A stretch of 64,000 nt of DNA from Cyanobacteria bacterium FACHB-502 (GCA_014695325.1 JACJNZ010000048.1:186001-250000), one strand, 5' to 3'. Shown: positions 28,071-39,274, numbered from the stretch's first letter. A program made the numbers and translations. The notes: generated by a model not told the origin, from the letters alone.

Positions 28071-28143
28071 TCCAGGGTGCAGGAGTTGAACCCGCCTGAG
28101 GCGAATTATGAGTTCGCTGCCTAAACCGCTCGGCCAACCCTGG
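28071..28143 (-). tRNA. tRNA with CAU anticodon, probably tRNA-Ile2
   Basis: The minus strand folds as a 73-nt cloverleaf. The acceptor is CCAGGGT/ACCCTGG with discriminator A, the D arm GGCCGAGCGGTTTAGGC, the anticodon stem GCGAA/TTCGC and loop CTCATAA. The T arm contains GGTTCAACTCC. The D-arm and anticodon-arm pattern resembles plastid trnI-CAU more than elongator tRNA-Met, so I favour the isoleucine species whose C34 becomes lysidine. CCA is not encoded. Confidence 0.85.
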
Positions 28144-28220
28144 TAATATTTCAGTCTTTTGACTTCTCGATCTTTTGGCTTCTATTGTATCCTGATGCTT
28201 GACGAATATCAGCAGCATCC

Positions 28221-28466
28221 GTGAATTCAACCGTTGTATTAACGCTTTTTTTGCTGACCGTGATGGTGGGGGCAGGGGTCGGTAGTGCCGCTTGGGGTTA
28301 TCGTACTGGGCGAGAGGCACTCAAGGGAATCACTCAACCTGATGCCCGTCCAGTGAACAATGTGACCGATGCCCAGGGTAAGCCTGTTCGCCGAGAAGGG
28401 CTAACCTTCCTTAAAGAGGAGGACATTTTGCAGCAGGTGAAAGCCAAAATGGAGTCAGGCAAATAG
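28221..28466 (+). CDS. Small conserved-looking single-pass membrane protein
   Basis: 81 residues from GTG 28221. One N-terminal hydrophobic segment (VVLTLFLLTVMVGAGVGSAA) precedes GYRTGREALKGITQPDARPV, and a charged tail ends LKEEDILQQVKAKMES. The gene begins 77 bp from the tRNA on the other strand. I recall no function. The clean hydrophobic/charged layout and ordinary codon use support a real gene. Confidence 0.65.
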   Translation: MNSTVVLTLFLLTVMVGAGVGSAAWGYRTGREALKGITQPDARPVNNVTDAQGKPVRREGLTFLKEEDILQQVKAKMESGK

Positions 28467-28676
28467 GCTTCTTGAGAGGGTGCTTTGAAGATGTATCAAT
28501 GCGTCCCGAACCGCCCCCTCGCTCCCTTCATTCTGGGGGAAGCCGAGCCTTCTCTGCGCTTCAAAGTCGCCCAATGTTGGGGGATCTAGGGGACGCTGTC
28601 GGAGATTGGCAACTCCTCAAACATTCTCTAAACCGTTTTCCTCCTGCTAGACTGCTGTTTCTAGACTGCTTTTAAG

Positions 28677-30191
28677 TTGATCAAATCAATGGTTTCTCCT
28701 GCCCTAAGCGCATCAGCCGATACACTCCCGGTTTTGAGCGGTTCCGATGTGCTGCTGCGAGTGTTGGCAGTGCTGCTGTTGATTATGATTAACGGCTTTT
28801 TTGTGGCAGCTGAGTTTTCGATCGTCTCTGTACGTCGATCGCGAATTAGCCAGCTTGTGTCTGCCGGAGATGTGCAGGCAAAGACAGTGCAGGACTTGCA
28901 GCGTGGGATCGATCGCCTGCTGTCTACTACTCAAATTGGCATTACCTTATCCAGTTTGGCACTGGGCTTTATTGGCGAAAGCACGGTAGCGGTGCTGCTG
29001 TCGGTGTTGCTGCTGCGGCTGCCCCTGCCGTCTGGGGTGGGGAACGTGCTAGCTCATTCGCTGGCGTTGCCGATCGCCTTTTTGCTGATTGCCTATCTGC
29101 AAATTGTACTAGGTGAGCTTTGCCCAAAATCAGTGGCGTTAATGTATCCAGAGCAGTTGGCTCGCTTTTTGGGTGCGCCAAGTCAGGCGATCGCCCGCTT
29201 TTTTAATCCGTTTATCTGGATTTTGAATCAGTCTACGCGCTGGCTGCTGCGGTTGCTGGGTGTTCCCTACACGGGGCAGGGCTGGTACAACCGGGTCACG
29301 CCCGAAGAACTGGAGCTGATCATTGCCACCTCGACCGAATCCCCCGGATTGGAGGAGGAAGAGCGAGAATTGCTGAGCAATGTGTTTGCCTTTGCTGACG
29401 TGACTGCCGGAGAAGTGATGATTCCCCGGATCAGCATTGTGGCACTGCCGCGTGAAGCAACGTTCCAGGATCTTTTGCAAGAAGTCGCTAGTTCTGGACA
29501 TTCGCGCTATCCGGTCATGGGCGAATCCTTAGACGACATTACCGGAATCTTGCACTTCAAAGAACTGGCAGAACCTTTGAGCCAGGGAATGCTGAAGCTT
29601 GATAGTCCGGTGCAGGCATGGGTGCGTCCGGCACAGTTTGTGTCGGAAAATATTCACCTCAGCGAATTGTTGCAGCTCATGCAGCGATCGGGCCAGCCAA
29701 TGGCGATCGTTGTAGATGAGTTTGGGGGCACGGCAGGTCTGGTGACACTGCAAGATCTAGCAGCCGAGATTATGGGTGATACCCACGAAGGCGAAGATCT
29801 GGAAGAACCCGACGTTGAAGTAATAGACGACCAAAATTTCAGAGTGCAGGCGCAAACCGATCTAGAAGAGGTTAACGAACTGCTGGATCTAAATTTACCC
29901 CTATCAGAGGATTATCAAACGCTGGGCGGATTTTTGATTTATCAAATGCAGAAGATTCCCGCTGTCGGAGAAAAGCTTCAGTACGAAACCTACGAGATGA
30001 CTGTTGAGGCGGCAGATGGTCCCAGACTTCAGAAAATTTTGATTCACCGTCTGGAATCATCGCTCAGTTCTGATGAGGCGGATTTATTGGCTGAGACGAT
30101 TCTGTCAGAGACAGGCGATCTGATTGATACGCTAACTGACCGCGGTACAGACCTTCCCGACCCTCCGCGTCCTGCTCAGAAGCAAATCTAG
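28677..30191 (+). CDS. CNNM/CorC (hemolysin-like) family membrane protein, DUF21-CBS-CorC_HlyC
   Basis: 504 residues. A DUF21/CNNM membrane domain with three to four spans covers about 20-210 (VLAVLLLIMINGFFVAAEFS, RLLSTTQIGITLSSLALGF). A CBS pair follows at about 235-355, starting VMIPRISIVALP. The C-terminal transporter-associated domain (about 375-465) begins FRVQAQTDLEEVNELLDLNLP. The family mediates or regulates Mg2+/Co2+ efflux or Na+-Mg2+ exchange. The true start may be ATG 28689 (MVSPALSASA). Confidence 0.92.
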   Translation: MIKSMVSPALSASADTLPVLSGSDVLLRVLAVLLLIMINGFFVAAEFSIVSVRRSRISQLVSAGDVQAKTVQDLQRGIDRLLSTTQIGITLSSLALGFIGESTVAVLLSVLLLRLPLPSGVGNVLAHSLALPIAFLLIAYLQIVLGELCPKSVALMYPEQLARFLGAPSQAIARFFNPFIWILNQSTRWLLRLLGVPYTGQGWYNRVTPEELELIIATSTESPGLEEEERELLSNVFAFADVTAGEVMIPRISIVALPREATFQDLLQEVASSGHSRYPVMGESLDDITGILHFKELAEPLSQGMLKLDSPVQAWVRPAQFVSENIHLSELLQLMQRSGQPMAIVVDEFGGTAGLVTLQDLAAEIMGDTHEGEDLEEPDVEVIDDQNFRVQAQTDLEEVNELLDLNLPLSEDYQTLGGFLIYQMQKIPAVGEKLQYETYEMTVEAADGPRLQKILIHRLESSLSSDEADLLAETILSETGDLIDTLTDRGTDLPDPPRPAQKQI

Positions 30192-30242
30192 CAGGGCTGC
30201 AAATGTAGCAGGGCTGAAGTCGGGGAGCAGCTAGAACTGGGC

Positions 30243-31313
30243 TTAGTTCGATCGCTTCTGGCAGAGAAAATAAGTTCTCATTTCCCCTTTGCCTTTGATA
30301 TCAACCAGTCCACGTTCTTCAAAATCATACTGCTGCTGCAAAAGCTGATAGGTTGTATCCGTAACCTGAATTTTGCCGGGAACGCCCTGGGATTCCATGC
30401 GGCTGGCGGTGTTGACGGTATCGCCCCACAGGTCATAGGAAAATTTGGTTGTGCCAATCACGCCTGCACCCACAGCTCCTGTATGAATGCCGATTCGCAT
30501 CATCAGGGTTCTGGTTCCTCCGTCAGGAGTTGGCACGGTGAACTGCGCGATCGCCGCCTGCATTGCCAGAGCCAAATCTGCTACGGCTTGAACGTGATCA
30601 GGACGAGGCATTGGTAAGCCACCCACCGCTAGATAGGCATCTCCGATCGTTTTAATCTTTTCCAGTCCGTGCTGTTCGACGAGCTGATCAAACGTGGAAA
30701 AAATCTGATTCAGTAGTTCGACCAGGGCGGTGGGAGACAGCGAGACCGACAACTGCGTAAAACTGACAATATCGGCAAATAACACCGTCACTTCGCTAAA
30801 ATTATCGGCGATCGTATGCTGTCCCTGTTTCAGACGATCGGCGATTGGTTTGGGCAGCACGTTGAGCAGTAGCCGCTCTGATTTTTCTTGCTCGTCCTGA
30901 ATGCGCTGAAGATAGGCTTGTTCCTGATCACGCAGCCGCTTTTTCTCCAGGCTGGCTCCGATTCTAGCTTTGAGCAGTGTTGGGTTAAAGGGCTTAAACA
31001 AATAATCTTCTGCGCCCAGCTCAATACAGCGCACCACGCTATCGAGATCATCTAGCGCAGAGATCATAATGACCGGAATATGGCGCAGGTCGGGGTCTGC
31101 CTTCAGGCTTTCAAGAAGCTGATAGCCGTTCATCACGGGCATCATAATATCGAGCAGCACAAGGTCAAACGGCTGCGATTGAAGCTGTTCTAGAGCCTCC
31201 TGCCCGTTTTCTGCCATGGCGATCAGATGTCCCTGACGCAGAAGCCGCCGAGATAGCAGATCTCGATTCATCTCATTATCATCTACTACCAGTACGCGCC
31301 CCTGGTCTGTCAT
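30243..31313 (-). CDS. Response regulator with class III adenylate cyclase output
   Basis: 356 residues. The receiver (1-125) has phospho-acceptor Asp55 in LVLLDIMMP. A helical linker (125-165) leads to the cyclase (about 170-350). Metal ligands are Asp181 (FADIVSFT) and Asp225 (GDAY). Lys221 and Asp294 (YDLWGD) are the adenine-selecting pair, and Asn301/Arg305 the transition-state residues. ATP rather than GTP is therefore expected, giving cAMP under phosphorelay control. The start codon overlaps the stop of the upstream receiver gene (ATGA), so translation is coupled. It is the last gene of the signalling cluster. Confidence 0.93.
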   Translation of the reverse strand: MTDQGRVLVVDDNEMNRDLLSRRLLRQGHLIAMAENGQEALEQLQSQPFDLVLLDIMMPVMNGYQLLESLKADPDLRHIPVIMISALDDLDSVVRCIELGAEDYLFKPFNPTLLKARIGASLEKKRLRDQEQAYLQRIQDEQEKSERLLLNVLPKPIADRLKQGQHTIADNFSEVTVLFADIVSFTQLSVSLSPTALVELLNQIFSTFDQLVEQHGLEKIKTIGDAYLAVGGLPMPRPDHVQAVADLALAMQAAIAQFTVPTPDGGTRTLMMRIGIHTGAVGAGVIGTTKFSYDLWGDTVNTASRMESQGVPGKIQVTDTTYQLLQQQYDFEERGLVDIKGKGEMRTYFLCQKRSN

Positions 31314-31687
31314 ATTGCTGCCTCTTTGACCAGCAGTGCTTGGATTTTACCCATCAGACGGGTGAATTCGATTGGCTTGGTGTCATAATCGTCGCAGCCT
31401 GCTTCCAGGCATTTGTCGCGATCGCCTGCCATCGCGTGAGCAGTCAGCGCAATGACGGGAATCTTTTGCGTGGCAGGAGTGGCTTTGATTTGGCGAGTAG
31501 CAGACCAGCCATCCAGCACCGGAAGGCTCATATCCATCAGGATCAGATCGGGAGACTCGGAAAGTGCAAGGGCAACGCCCTGTTCTCCGTCTGTCGCAAT
31601 CACAACCTGAATTCCTTTGCGAGTTAGCCGCCGAGAGAGCATATCTCGGTTCATTTCATTATCTTCGATTAAGAGAATCTTGGGCAT
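31310..31687 (-). CDS. Single-domain response regulator (CheY-like)
   Basis: 125 residues from MPKILLIEDNEMNRD; the frame extends 15 codons upstream without better support. A complete receiver is present: acidic pair in IEDN, phospho-acceptor Asp52 in LILMDMSLP, Thr in ALTAH, Lys in DTKPI. No output domain follows. It overlaps the receiver-cyclase gene by four bases (ATGA). It could shuttle phosphate between the hybrid kinases and the cyclase; that is inference. Confidence 0.92.
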   Translation of the reverse strand: MPKILLIEDNEMNRDMLSRRLTRKGIQVVIATDGEQGVALALSESPDLILMDMSLPVLDGWSATRQIKATPATQKIPVIALTAHAMAGDRDKCLEAGCDDYDTKPIEFTRLMGKIQALLVKEAAI

Positions 31688-31903
31688 CTCTTGTTCTCCC
31701 AGATGGCACCTCATGTAGGGGGATTGACGCAAATCCGTATGATGAGTTGCTCATAGCCAACTACAGTACGATCGACTGCAATTTCATTAAACTCAAAAAT
31801 TTAATCACCTAGTGGATGCACATACTGACTTCCTACCCTAGAGTGCCCGAAGTTTGCCTAGAGCCAACAGGCACCTGGTATAGCGATTTTCTCCCAGTCC
31901 CTT

Positions 31904-34066
31904 CTATCGGATTGGTTCCTGCTGCAAATGGGAAAGAATATAGGGCTGTACCTGTTGAAGCAGTGGATTTTGCAGAACGCTTCGCTTCATCAGCTGAGCC
32001 ACGCTGGTATTTAAGAACTGATAGCGAGCCGGAGTTAGATCGCTGGCGATCGTGGCGATCGTGGGAATAGATTTCCACTCGCGGATCTGCCGCAAATTAG
32101 CAAGCAGTTCAAAGCTACCTGGTTTCGAGGTGAGCAAATCAATCAAAATCGCATCGGGCGGCTGGGCGCAGGGACGCAGGGCAGTCGAAAGGTCTGCGGT
32201 TAACACTTGCCATCCGGCTTTGGTCAGCAAACGGTGGAGGATTTGTTCGGTGGTTCGGTCTTCTTGGATAAGCAGGATTTCCTGAGTCGATCGTGGGTAT
32301 GCCTGAAGCAGTGCGGTGAGTCGCTTAAAGGAGTTGGCATCGGTCAACACTTCGCAGATGCCTAGCACAAATCCGGCAGGCAGGGCACAATAGCTTGCTT
32401 GATGATTTTCCGGGTGATGGCTTTCGGGGTGATGATTTTCCTGATAATAGCTTTCGTGCGTTCCCTGCACGACGACGGGAATATTTGCCAGTAGCGGATC
32501 GGACTTGAGCATTGACAGCACGATCCAGCTATCCATCTGCGGCATTGCCATATCCAGCATGATCAGCCCCGGCATTAGTTCTCGCGCTAGCCTTAGCCCT
32601 TCACTGCCCGACCAGGCTGTAACGACCCGGAAGCCGTTTTGGTTAAGCTGCTGCACCATAACATCGCGAACGCTGCGATCGTTGTCGATTACCAAGATCA
32701 GGTCGGTGAAGGTGGGTTGGCGGGGAGTGGAGTGAGGGATGGGGGAAGGAGTGAGGGATGGGGGAAGGAGATGGGGGGATGGGGGAAGGAGATGGGGGGA
32801 TGGGGGAAGGAGATGGGGGGATGGGGGGATGAGGGGTGGAGAGTGAAGCGGTTCTTTTTCAGGATGAAGGGAAGCTGAGCGATCGACGGTGACGGGCAGC
32901 ATTACGGTAAACGTTGTGCCTTTGTAAATTGTGCTGGAAACAGTGATTGAGCCGCCCATCATGGTGCAAAAGCGATAGGCGATTGCCAATCCTAAGCCTG
33001 TGCCGCCGTATTCTCTGGTGCTGGATTCGTCGCCCTGGGTGAAGGGCTGGAAGATGAAGGGCTGTTGTTCTTCGGCGATGCCGATGCCTGTGTCAGTGAC
33101 TTCAAACAGAATGTGGGGAACAGGGGAGATCAGGGAGTCGGGGGTGGTCAGAGCGCTGGGGGAGATCGATCGGGACTCGACTTTGAGCGTCACCGTGCCA
33201 TTGCTGGTAAATTTGGCGGCGTTGGTAAGCAGGTTCCAGAGGATCTGACGGACTTTGCTGAGGTCGGCGTGCAGGGTTCCCAGGTCGGGGGTGCAGAAGA
33301 CTACCAGACGATTTCCGTTTGCTCCAATAAGGGGCTGCACTTCCTGAACGACTTTGCTAATCAGCGTTTTCACCTCAAAGCTTTCGAGATACAGATCCAT
33401 TCTGCCTGCTTCGATCTTGGCGATATTTAGCAGATCGTCGATCAACCGCAGTAGGTGTTTGCCTGAGGTATGAATTCTTTCCAGGTCGGGCAGGTAGTCG
33501 ATCGCCCCTTCGCTCTGCAAGTCTTCCTGCAAAATCTCGCTGTAGCCAATGATGGCGTTGAGGGGAGTCCGCAGTTCGTGGCTCATATTGGCGAGAAAGG
33601 CACTTTTTGCGCGATGGGCGGCTTCGACCTGCGCCTTTTCTTGCTGAAGCTGATGCAGGTATGCCTGCTCCTGATCGCGAAGCCATTTGCGCTCCAGACA
33701 GGCATTAATTCTGACGTTGAGCAGCGTGGCGTTGAGCGGTTTTGCCAGGTAGTCTTCTGCCCCTTTTTCGATACAGCGAATGGCGCGATCGTGGTCATCG
33801 CTTGCAGAAATCATAATGACCGGAATCGACCGGAGGGCAGGATTGGCTTTAATTTGCTCCAGCACTTGATAGCCGTTCATCTCCGGCATCACTACATCCA
33901 TCAGCACCAGATCAAAAGATTCGGTATGGAGCCGCTCTAACGCCTCGCGCCCATGAGTCACCAGCGTCACATCGTACTGCTGTTGCAGTTGACGGGCAAT
34001 ATAAAGCCGGGTGACCTCGTTATCGTCAACGACCAGAATTTTGACAGTGGCTGGTTTCATACTCAT
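31904..34066 (-). CDS. Hybrid histidine kinase, REC-HisKA-HATPase-REC-REC, with decayed C-terminal receivers
   Basis: 720 residues, no membrane span. The N-terminal receiver has Asp57 (LVLMDVVMP). A helical linker leads to HisKA with His163 (SHELRTP) and an ATPase domain with FNLLTN-like [18 protein letters not shown] and GTGLGLA. A Pro-rich linker (about 405-450) holds a 7-residue repeat. Receiver 2 (455-590) keeps Asp505 but has DND in its acidic pocket, a His-rich insert at about 538-557 and no TKP lysine. Receiver 3 (595-715) keeps Asp643 and otherwise is degenerate. It starts 3 bp after the larger kinase gene ends, so both are in one operon. Confidence 0.92.
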   Translation of the reverse strand: MSMKPATVKILVVDDNEVTRLYIARQLQQQYDVTLVTHGREALERLHTESFDLVLMDVVMPEMNGYQVLEQIKANPALRSIPVIMISASDDHDRAIRCIEKGAEDYLAKPLNATLLNVRINACLERKWLRDQEQAYLHQLQQEKAQVEAAHRAKSAFLANMSHELRTPLNAIIGYSEILQEDLQSEGAIDYLPDLERIHTSGKHLLRLIDDLLNIAKIEAGRMDLYLESFEVKTLISKVVQEVQPLIGANGNRLVVFCTPDLGTLHADLSKVRQILWNLLTNAAKFTSNGTVTLKVESRSISPSALTTPDSLISPVPHILFEVTDTGIGIAEEQQPFIFQPFTQGDESSTREYGGTGLGLAIAYRFCTMMGGSITVSSTIYKGTTFTVMLPVTVDRSASLHPEKEPLHSPPLIPPSPHLLPPSPHLLPPSPHLLPPSLTPSPIPHSTPRQPTFTDLILVIDNDRSVRDVMVQQLNQNGFRVVTAWSGSEGLRLARELMPGLIMLDMAMPQMDSWIVLSMLKSDPLLANIPVVVQGTHESYYQENHHPESHHPENHQASYCALPAGFVLGICEVLTDANSFKRLTALLQAYPRSTQEILLIQEDRTTEQILHRLLTKAGWQVLTADLSTALRPCAQPPDAILIDLLTSKPGSFELLANLRQIREWKSIPTIATIASDLTPARYQFLNTSVAQLMKRSVLQNPLLQQVQPYILSHLQQEPIR
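32398..32456. repeat. Degenerate repeat encoding a His-rich insert
   Basis: About four imperfect copies of a 14-16 bp TGATGATTTTCCGGG-like word, in frame within the kinase gene. It encodes [17 protein letters not shown] inside the second receiver domain. Confidence 0.7.
32738..32831. repeat. 21-bp tandem repeat encoding LPPSPHL units
   Basis: A G-rich (plus strand) array of the unit GATGGGGGAAGGAGATGGGG and close variants. In the minus-strand kinase gene it codes a run of about four LPPSPHL units linking the ATPase domain to receiver 2. The 21-bp period keeps the frame. Confidence 0.85.
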
Positions 34067-34069
34067 GGC

Positions 34070-37000
34070 TTATCCTCTCGCTTGCCGACGCTGAACCCAG
34101 CTCAGAGTTAACTCACGCACTTCGTGCAGCAAAGCGTCTCGATCGTAAGATCCTTTTTGTAGCACTTGCTCGACGGAACTACTCAGGTATAGCCGATCCT
34201 GTGGGGTCAGATCCATTGCGGTCACAACAATCACGGGTAACGATCGCCACTGGGGATGCTGGCGCAGGGTATGGATAAACTGAAAGCCGTCGATTTCAGG
34301 CATCATCAAGTCCAGCAAGATCAGATGAGGAGTCTGCTGTGCAAGGGAGTCTAGGGCAATTCGACCGTTCGCGGCTTCTGTCACTTGCCACCCTTCTTTT
34401 TCTAGCATCCGCCGAAACATTTCGCGGGTTGTGCGGTCGTCTTCTGCAATCAGCACTTGTCCGATCGCGGGTCCGGCTTGAGCGTTTGGCAATTCCGGGT
34501 CGTTTTCTGCTTCGGTAGACTTGGGGCGATAGTGTTCGAGCAGACGCGTTAATCGTTTGTAGTCGATCGGCTTGGTGAGATAATCCGAGGCTCCCAGCGT
34601 GAAGCCCTGCTGCTTATCGTCAATAATGCTCATCATGATCACGGGAATATCTGCCAGATCCGCATCCGCCTTGAGCATCGAGAGAACTTCCCAGCCGTTC
34701 ATTTGAGGCAGCAGCACATCCAGCGTAATCACATCGGGACGCTTCTGGCGGGCAAGCTCTAAGCCTTCGTTTCCAGACGCAGCAACCATGACTTGCAGCC
34801 CATCGCGGTTGAGGTAATGGATCATCAGTTCGCGAACGCTTGGATCGTCATCAATCACAAGAATCGTTCCAATCTGAGCTTCAGGAGCAAATGGCTTTAG
34901 AGCAGACTGGGCTGAGGTGGACTGGGAATGGAGTACAGGGTCAGCCGTTGCTCCAAAACCATTATTTGCAAAACCATTACCTGCAAAACCGCTGCTGCGC
35001 CGTGAATGCTGTTCCTTAGGGTTGGTGACTGCGATCGGCAAATAAATTGTAAACGTTGATCCCTCGCCGATTTTGCTGCTAACTGTGATTTCGCCGCCCA
35101 TCATCTGGCAGAAATGGCGTGTGATTGCCAGTCCCAGACCTGTGCCGCCATACTTACGCGTGGTTGAGGCATCTGCCTGCGTAAATGCCTGAAACACCTT
35201 TTGCACCTGCTCTAGCGTCATGCCAATTCCGGTATCGCTGACTTGGAAGGTGAATTGGGGTGGACGCAGGGCAGTTTCCTGCTGGCGATCGACGGTAAGG
35301 GTAATCGTGCCGTGTTCGGTGAACTTGCAGGCATTGCTAAGCAGATTAAATAAAGCCTGGCGCACTTTGGTGAGATCGGCGTGCATTATTCCCAGATCGG
35401 GATGGCAATGAATTTCGAGCCGATTTTTGTTTTTCTCGATCAAAGGTTGAATTGTGCTTTCGACCTCGGCGACGAGCTGGGCAATGTCAAATGTTTCCAG
35501 ATAAAGCTCCATTTTTCCGGCTTCGATCTTGGAAATATCTAGAATGTCATTAATCAGTGCCAGTAGGTGTTTTCCGGCTCCGCGAATCTTTTCGAGATCC
35601 GGCACAATGTCGCTGTGTCCCAGGTCTTCGGCGTCTTCTTGCAGCATTTCGCTGTAGCCGATGATGGCATTGAGCGGGGTTCGCAGTTCGTGGCTCATGT
35701 TGGCGAGAAACTGGCTCTTGGCGCGGCTAGCTTCTTCGGCGTCTTCTTTGCTTCTTCGCAGCGTATCTTCTGCCTGTTTGCGTTGGCTAGTATCGCGCTG
35801 CACTGAGATCCAGTGAGTGGTCGCGCCGTGTTCGTTGGCGATCGGAACCATCTCGAGTTCTAGCCAAAACTCTGAGCCGTCTTGGCGATAAGCCAGCAGT
35901 TCGGTTTGAATTACTTCTTGCTGAATCAATGCCTGCTGTAATCGGTCGACAACGGCGCAATCGGTTTGTTCTCCAATCAGCATCATGGGCGATCGACCGA
36001 TCACTTCTTCGGGAGTGTAGCCTGTGATTCGGGTAAATGCCTGATTGACGTAGACAATTTCCAGAAGGGGTGGATTGAGGGTTCGCGTTTCGGCAATGAT
36101 CACCGAGTCATTTGTGTTAATAACCACCGATTGCAGTAGCCGCAGGCGTTCTTCGGTGCGTTTGCGCTCGGTGATATCGACAATCACGCCGTCGAGACAA
36201 ACGACCTGCCCATTGCCGTTCAGAATTGCCTGTCCTTTCTCGTAGACCCAGCGGATCGAGCCGTCTGCATGACACAGGCGATACTCTGCTGCAAAGGGGC
36301 GGCGTTTCTCGATTGCTTGGTCAACCATTTGTTGGACAGCAAGTTTGTCTTCGTCTGCAATGACATCTGCATAAGCCAGTGTTTTGTTGTCGATAAAGGC
36401 AGCGGGCGGATATCCGGTGATCTGCTCTACCGCATCGCTGATAAATTCCATTGTCCAATGCTCATCGTAGGCGCAGCGATACACCGCTCCAGAGATGTTA
36501 TTGAGCAGGGTCCGAAACCGTTCTTCCCGCTCTCGTAGAGCTGCTTCGCTTTGTTTGCGCTCGGTGATATCTTGAACAATGGAAATGAGTCCACCGTTAT
36601 CTAGCGCGGTCAGCGATATCTCTTGCAGAAACAGGCTGCCGTCCTGACGCTGACCGATCGCCTCGCCTCGCCAGTAGCCCTCCTGAAAGAACTTCGGCAT
36701 AATGGTTTGCTCAAAACGTGCCAGCTCGGTCGGTGAATATAAAACCTTCCAGACTTTGCCGATCAGATTTGCAGAACTGGGGTAGCCATAAATGCGGGCG
36801 TGGGCAGTATTCACATAAACGTATTGTCCCCGTGCGTCGAGCATTGCGATTCCGACGCTTGCCGCCTCGATCGCTAAAAGCTGCTGCTGCAACGCTTCCT
36901 GCGATCGTTTGCGCTCGGTGATATCTTCGACTGTGCCTTCGTAGTAAAGCAGCCTGCCAGAGTCATTTCGGACGCTGATCACATTCTCGCTAATCCAAAT

Positions 37001-39274
37001 TACCTGCCCGTCTTTGCAATACACCTGCGACTCAAAATCTGAAACTGCCCCTGTTTTTTCGATCAGATACACAAATTCCTCGCGTCGATTGGGGTCCACA
37101 TAAACCTGCTGCGCGATGTCATGAATGCGATCGATTAACGCTTCGGCTGAATCATCGCCGTAAATCTGTGCCAGAGCTGGATTCGCGCTGAGATACTGCC
37201 CTTCTGGAGTGGTTTGAAAGATTCCCGTTACCGCATTCTCAAAAATACTGCGATATTTTTCTTCTGCCTGCCGCAGCAGTCGTTCGCTGGCTGCCAGCGA
37301 GATTTCTGATTTTTTACGATCGGTAACGTCCATCGAAACGCCTGCCATTTGCAGCGGCTGACCTGTCTCATCGCGAGACACTCTGCCCCAGCTAGCAATC
37401 CATCGCACATTCCCGCCCTCACAGAGAATGCGAAATTCTGCTGCGTAGTCCTGATTGCCTGCGAGTGCCTTCGCCTGCGCTTTCTGTAGCCGTTCGCGAT
37501 CCTGCGGATGCACCAAACTAATAAATGTGTCGTAATCCCCTTTAAAGGAGCCTGGCTTCATGCCGAATAGCTGTTCAATCTCCTCAGACCAATGTTCCTG
37601 ACCTGTCTGGATATTCCAGGTCCATGCTCCCATTCGGGCTGCCCCCAGAGCGAGCCGCTGCACTTCTTCGCTTTGCCGCAGGGCGGATTCGGTGTGCTGC
37701 CGCTCCATAAACTGTCCGATTTGTGCACCGATCGCATTCATCAGATCGAGCAAGCCGCTATCGATCGGGGCCACTCGATGGCTATAAAACGTCACGACTC
37801 CTAAGACCTGCTGATTGGCAACGACCGGAAAGCCACAGACCGCATGAACCCCCGCTGGAACGATCGGCTTTCGCACAAAATTTGGATCTTGCTTGAAGTC
37901 AGGAATCCAGAGTGGCTTGTTTTGCTGCCAAACATGACCGGCCAATCCAACTCCGATTGGCAGGGTTATTTCCTTCGATCGGGCTTCAAATTCTGCTGCG
38001 TCTAGATCTTCACGATGCCACCCTGCAATCCATGCCAAAGCATTGTCGGACTGGTTTACCTCCCAGAGTTCGCCCATCTCCCAGTTCAGGCTCTCGCAGA
38101 CTGCCTTGAGGATTTGGGGGGCTGCTTCTTCTAGCGAAGGAGAAGTCGCCAGCACTCCTGTTACGGCGTATTGGGCACTGATGTGTCGCTCCGATCGGCG
38201 CTGTCTAGCAAGATTGCGATCTGTAAGGAAAAATAGCGCAAACACCGTCATGATGACGACGATTGCAAATGCTTCAACCACCATAATTTTTTGCTGTGCT
38301 TTTTGCATTCGAACTTGGAGCAGGCGATCGAGCTGCTGTGCGGCTTGCTGCCACAGGGTAGAGCTGGTTTCAAGAGCCTCTGCTGCAAGATTGAGTTGGG
38401 CAGACGTAAAGGAAAGGGTTTCAGGCTGAATCGCTGGCTGCTGGGTCGCTGTCTGAAGCTGCTTTAGCAACCGGCGGGTTGTACTTTGTAATTGTTCAAC
38501 CAGGGCAGTGAGAGCCGTTTGAAGCTGTGGCTGGTGATTCTCCTGAAGCACAGTGGCAAAGCTGCGATCGATTTCCTGCTGGTTAATCTGAATCTGCCCG
38601 ATCAGGGAAAGGAGTTTTTCGCGTACCTCCGATCGAGAGACAAACGGATGCATCCATTCAGCTTCCTGAAGGCGAGCTTGTGCCAGCAGTTCCTGTGCTT
38701 CTGGTAGTTTGAGCAGCACCAAATTCATTAGATAATAGCTGCTCAAATCTGGGTCAAGAATGAGATTCGAGAGATCGCCCACTTGAAGCATGAGCAGCCG
38801 AATCTGTTGAATAAGCTCACTGTAAATTTCATCTACGACAGCGATCGAGCCTGCTTCAATTGACGCTGTTTTGGAGGAGGGCTGCGAACGCAAGTGAGTT
38901 TCGACCTGCTGGAGGACTGCCCAGGTTTCTTGCGCTTGCTTAACTCCGGCTGCCGTTTGGAGGCGTTGTCTAACCTGCTGATTCACTGCTGCCAGGGTTG
39001 CCAGATCGCGATCGATCTTTTGCGCTTGTGCTTGGAGTTCTTCGCTGAACTCAGACTGGTGCAGAAGCCACTGCGCCTCTGAGACATCGTGCAAGAGCTG
39101 CTCCAGCCGAGGAAGGTATAAAACGCCTTGTCGCTCAGCGTTGGCAAACTCTAGCCGATCGCCAATTTCGCCTACAAGCTGATAAACGACCAGCGCAAAC
39201 GGCAGGATAAAAATGAGCAGCAATGCCATGATGCCGACCCGTCGCTGGGTGTAAGCAGGACGCATATCTCTCAT
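34070..39274 (-). CDS. Membrane-anchored hybrid histidine kinase, GAF-5xPAS-HisKA-HATPase-REC-REC
   Basis: About 1734 residues from ATG 39274 ([14 protein letters not shown]); GGAG lies 8 nt upstream, while the longer frame from 39322 lacks one. A helical periplasmic region (about 40-325) sits between two spans ([17 protein letters not shown] and [19 protein letters not shown]). Then come GAF (about 365-525) and five PAS domains (about 540-1165). HisKA has His1195, and the ATPase domain has DTGIGM and GTGLGLA. Receivers have Asp1519 (ITLDVLLP) and Asp1655 (LILLDLMMP). It heads the cluster ending in the cyclase. The ligands are unknown. Confidence 0.93.
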   Translation of the reverse strand: MRDMRPAYTQRRVGIMALLLIFILPFALVVYQLVGEIGDRLEFANAERQGVLYLPRLEQLLHDVSEAQWLLHQSEFSEELQAQAQKIDRDLATLAAVNQQVRQRLQTAAGVKQAQETWAVLQQVETHLRSQPSSKTASIEAGSIAVVDEIYSELIQQIRLLMLQVGDLSNLILDPDLSSYYLMNLVLLKLPEAQELLAQARLQEAEWMHPFVSRSEVREKLLSLIGQIQINQQEIDRSFATVLQENHQPQLQTALTALVEQLQSTTRRLLKQLQTATQQPAIQPETLSFTSAQLNLAAEALETSSTLWQQAAQQLDRLLQVRMQKAQQKIMVVEAFAIVVIMTVFALFFLTDRNLARQRRSERHISAQYAVTGVLATSPSLEEAAPQILKAVCESLNWEMGELWEVNQSDNALAWIAGWHREDLDAAEFEARSKEITLPIGVGLAGHVWQQNKPLWIPDFKQDPNFVRKPIVPAGVHAVCGFPVVANQQVLGVVTFYSHRVAPIDSGLLDLMNAIGAQIGQFMERQHTESALRQSEEVQRLALGAARMGAWTWNIQTGQEHWSEEIEQLFGMKPGSFKGDYDTFISLVHPQDRERLQKAQAKALAGNQDYAAEFRILCEGGNVRWIASWGRVSRDETGQPLQMAGVSMDVTDRKKSEISLAASERLLRQAEEKYRSIFENAVTGIFQTTPEGQYLSANPALAQIYGDDSAEALIDRIHDIAQQVYVDPNRREEFVYLIEKTGAVSDFESQVYCKDGQVIWISENVISVRNDSGRLLYYEGTVEDITERKRSQEALQQQLLAIEAASVGIAMLDARGQYVYVNTAHARIYGYPSSANLIGKVWKVLYSPTELARFEQTIMPKFFQEGYWRGEAIGQRQDGSLFLQEISLTALDNGGLISIVQDITERKQSEAALREREERFRTLLNNISGAVYRCAYDEHWTMEFISDAVEQITGYPPAAFIDNKTLAYADVIADEDKLAVQQMVDQAIEKRRPFAAEYRLCHADGSIRWVYEKGQAILNGNGQVVCLDGVIVDITERKRTEERLRLLQSVVINTNDSVIIAETRTLNPPLLEIVYVNQAFTRITGYTPEEVIGRSPMMLIGEQTDCAVVDRLQQALIQQEVIQTELLAYRQDGSEFWLELEMVPIANEHGATTHWISVQRDTSQRKQAEDTLRRSKEDAEEASRAKSQFLANMSHELRTPLNAIIGYSEMLQEDAEDLGHSDIVPDLEKIRGAGKHLLALINDILDISKIEAGKMELYLETFDIAQLVAEVESTIQPLIEKNKNRLEIHCHPDLGIMHADLTKVRQALFNLLSNACKFTEHGTITLTVDRQQETALRPPQFTFQVSDTGIGMTLEQVQKVFQAFTQADASTTRKYGGTGLGLAITRHFCQMMGGEITVSSKIGEGSTFTIYLPIAVTNPKEQHSRRSSGFAGNGFANNGFGATADPVLHSQSTSAQSALKPFAPEAQIGTILVIDDDPSVRELMIHYLNRDGLQVMVAASGNEGLELARQKRPDVITLDVLLPQMNGWEVLSMLKADADLADIPVIMMSIIDDKQQGFTLGASDYLTKPIDYKRLTRLLEHYRPKSTEAENDPELPNAQAGPAIGQVLIAEDDRTTREMFRRMLEKEGWQVTEAANGRIALDSLAQQTPHLILLDLMMPEIDGFQFIHTLRQHPQWRSLPVIVVTAMDLTPQDRLYLSSSVEQVLQKGSYDRDALLHEVRELTLSWVQRRQARG

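Noticed and set aside
31816-32070. 84-codon plus-strand frame overlapping the kinase gene end
   Set aside because: It is mostly antisense to the receiver 3 coding region; no ribosome site.
32398-32831. Repeat arrays considered as a CRISPR
   Set aside because: The units are adjacent, without unique spacers, and are in coding frame.
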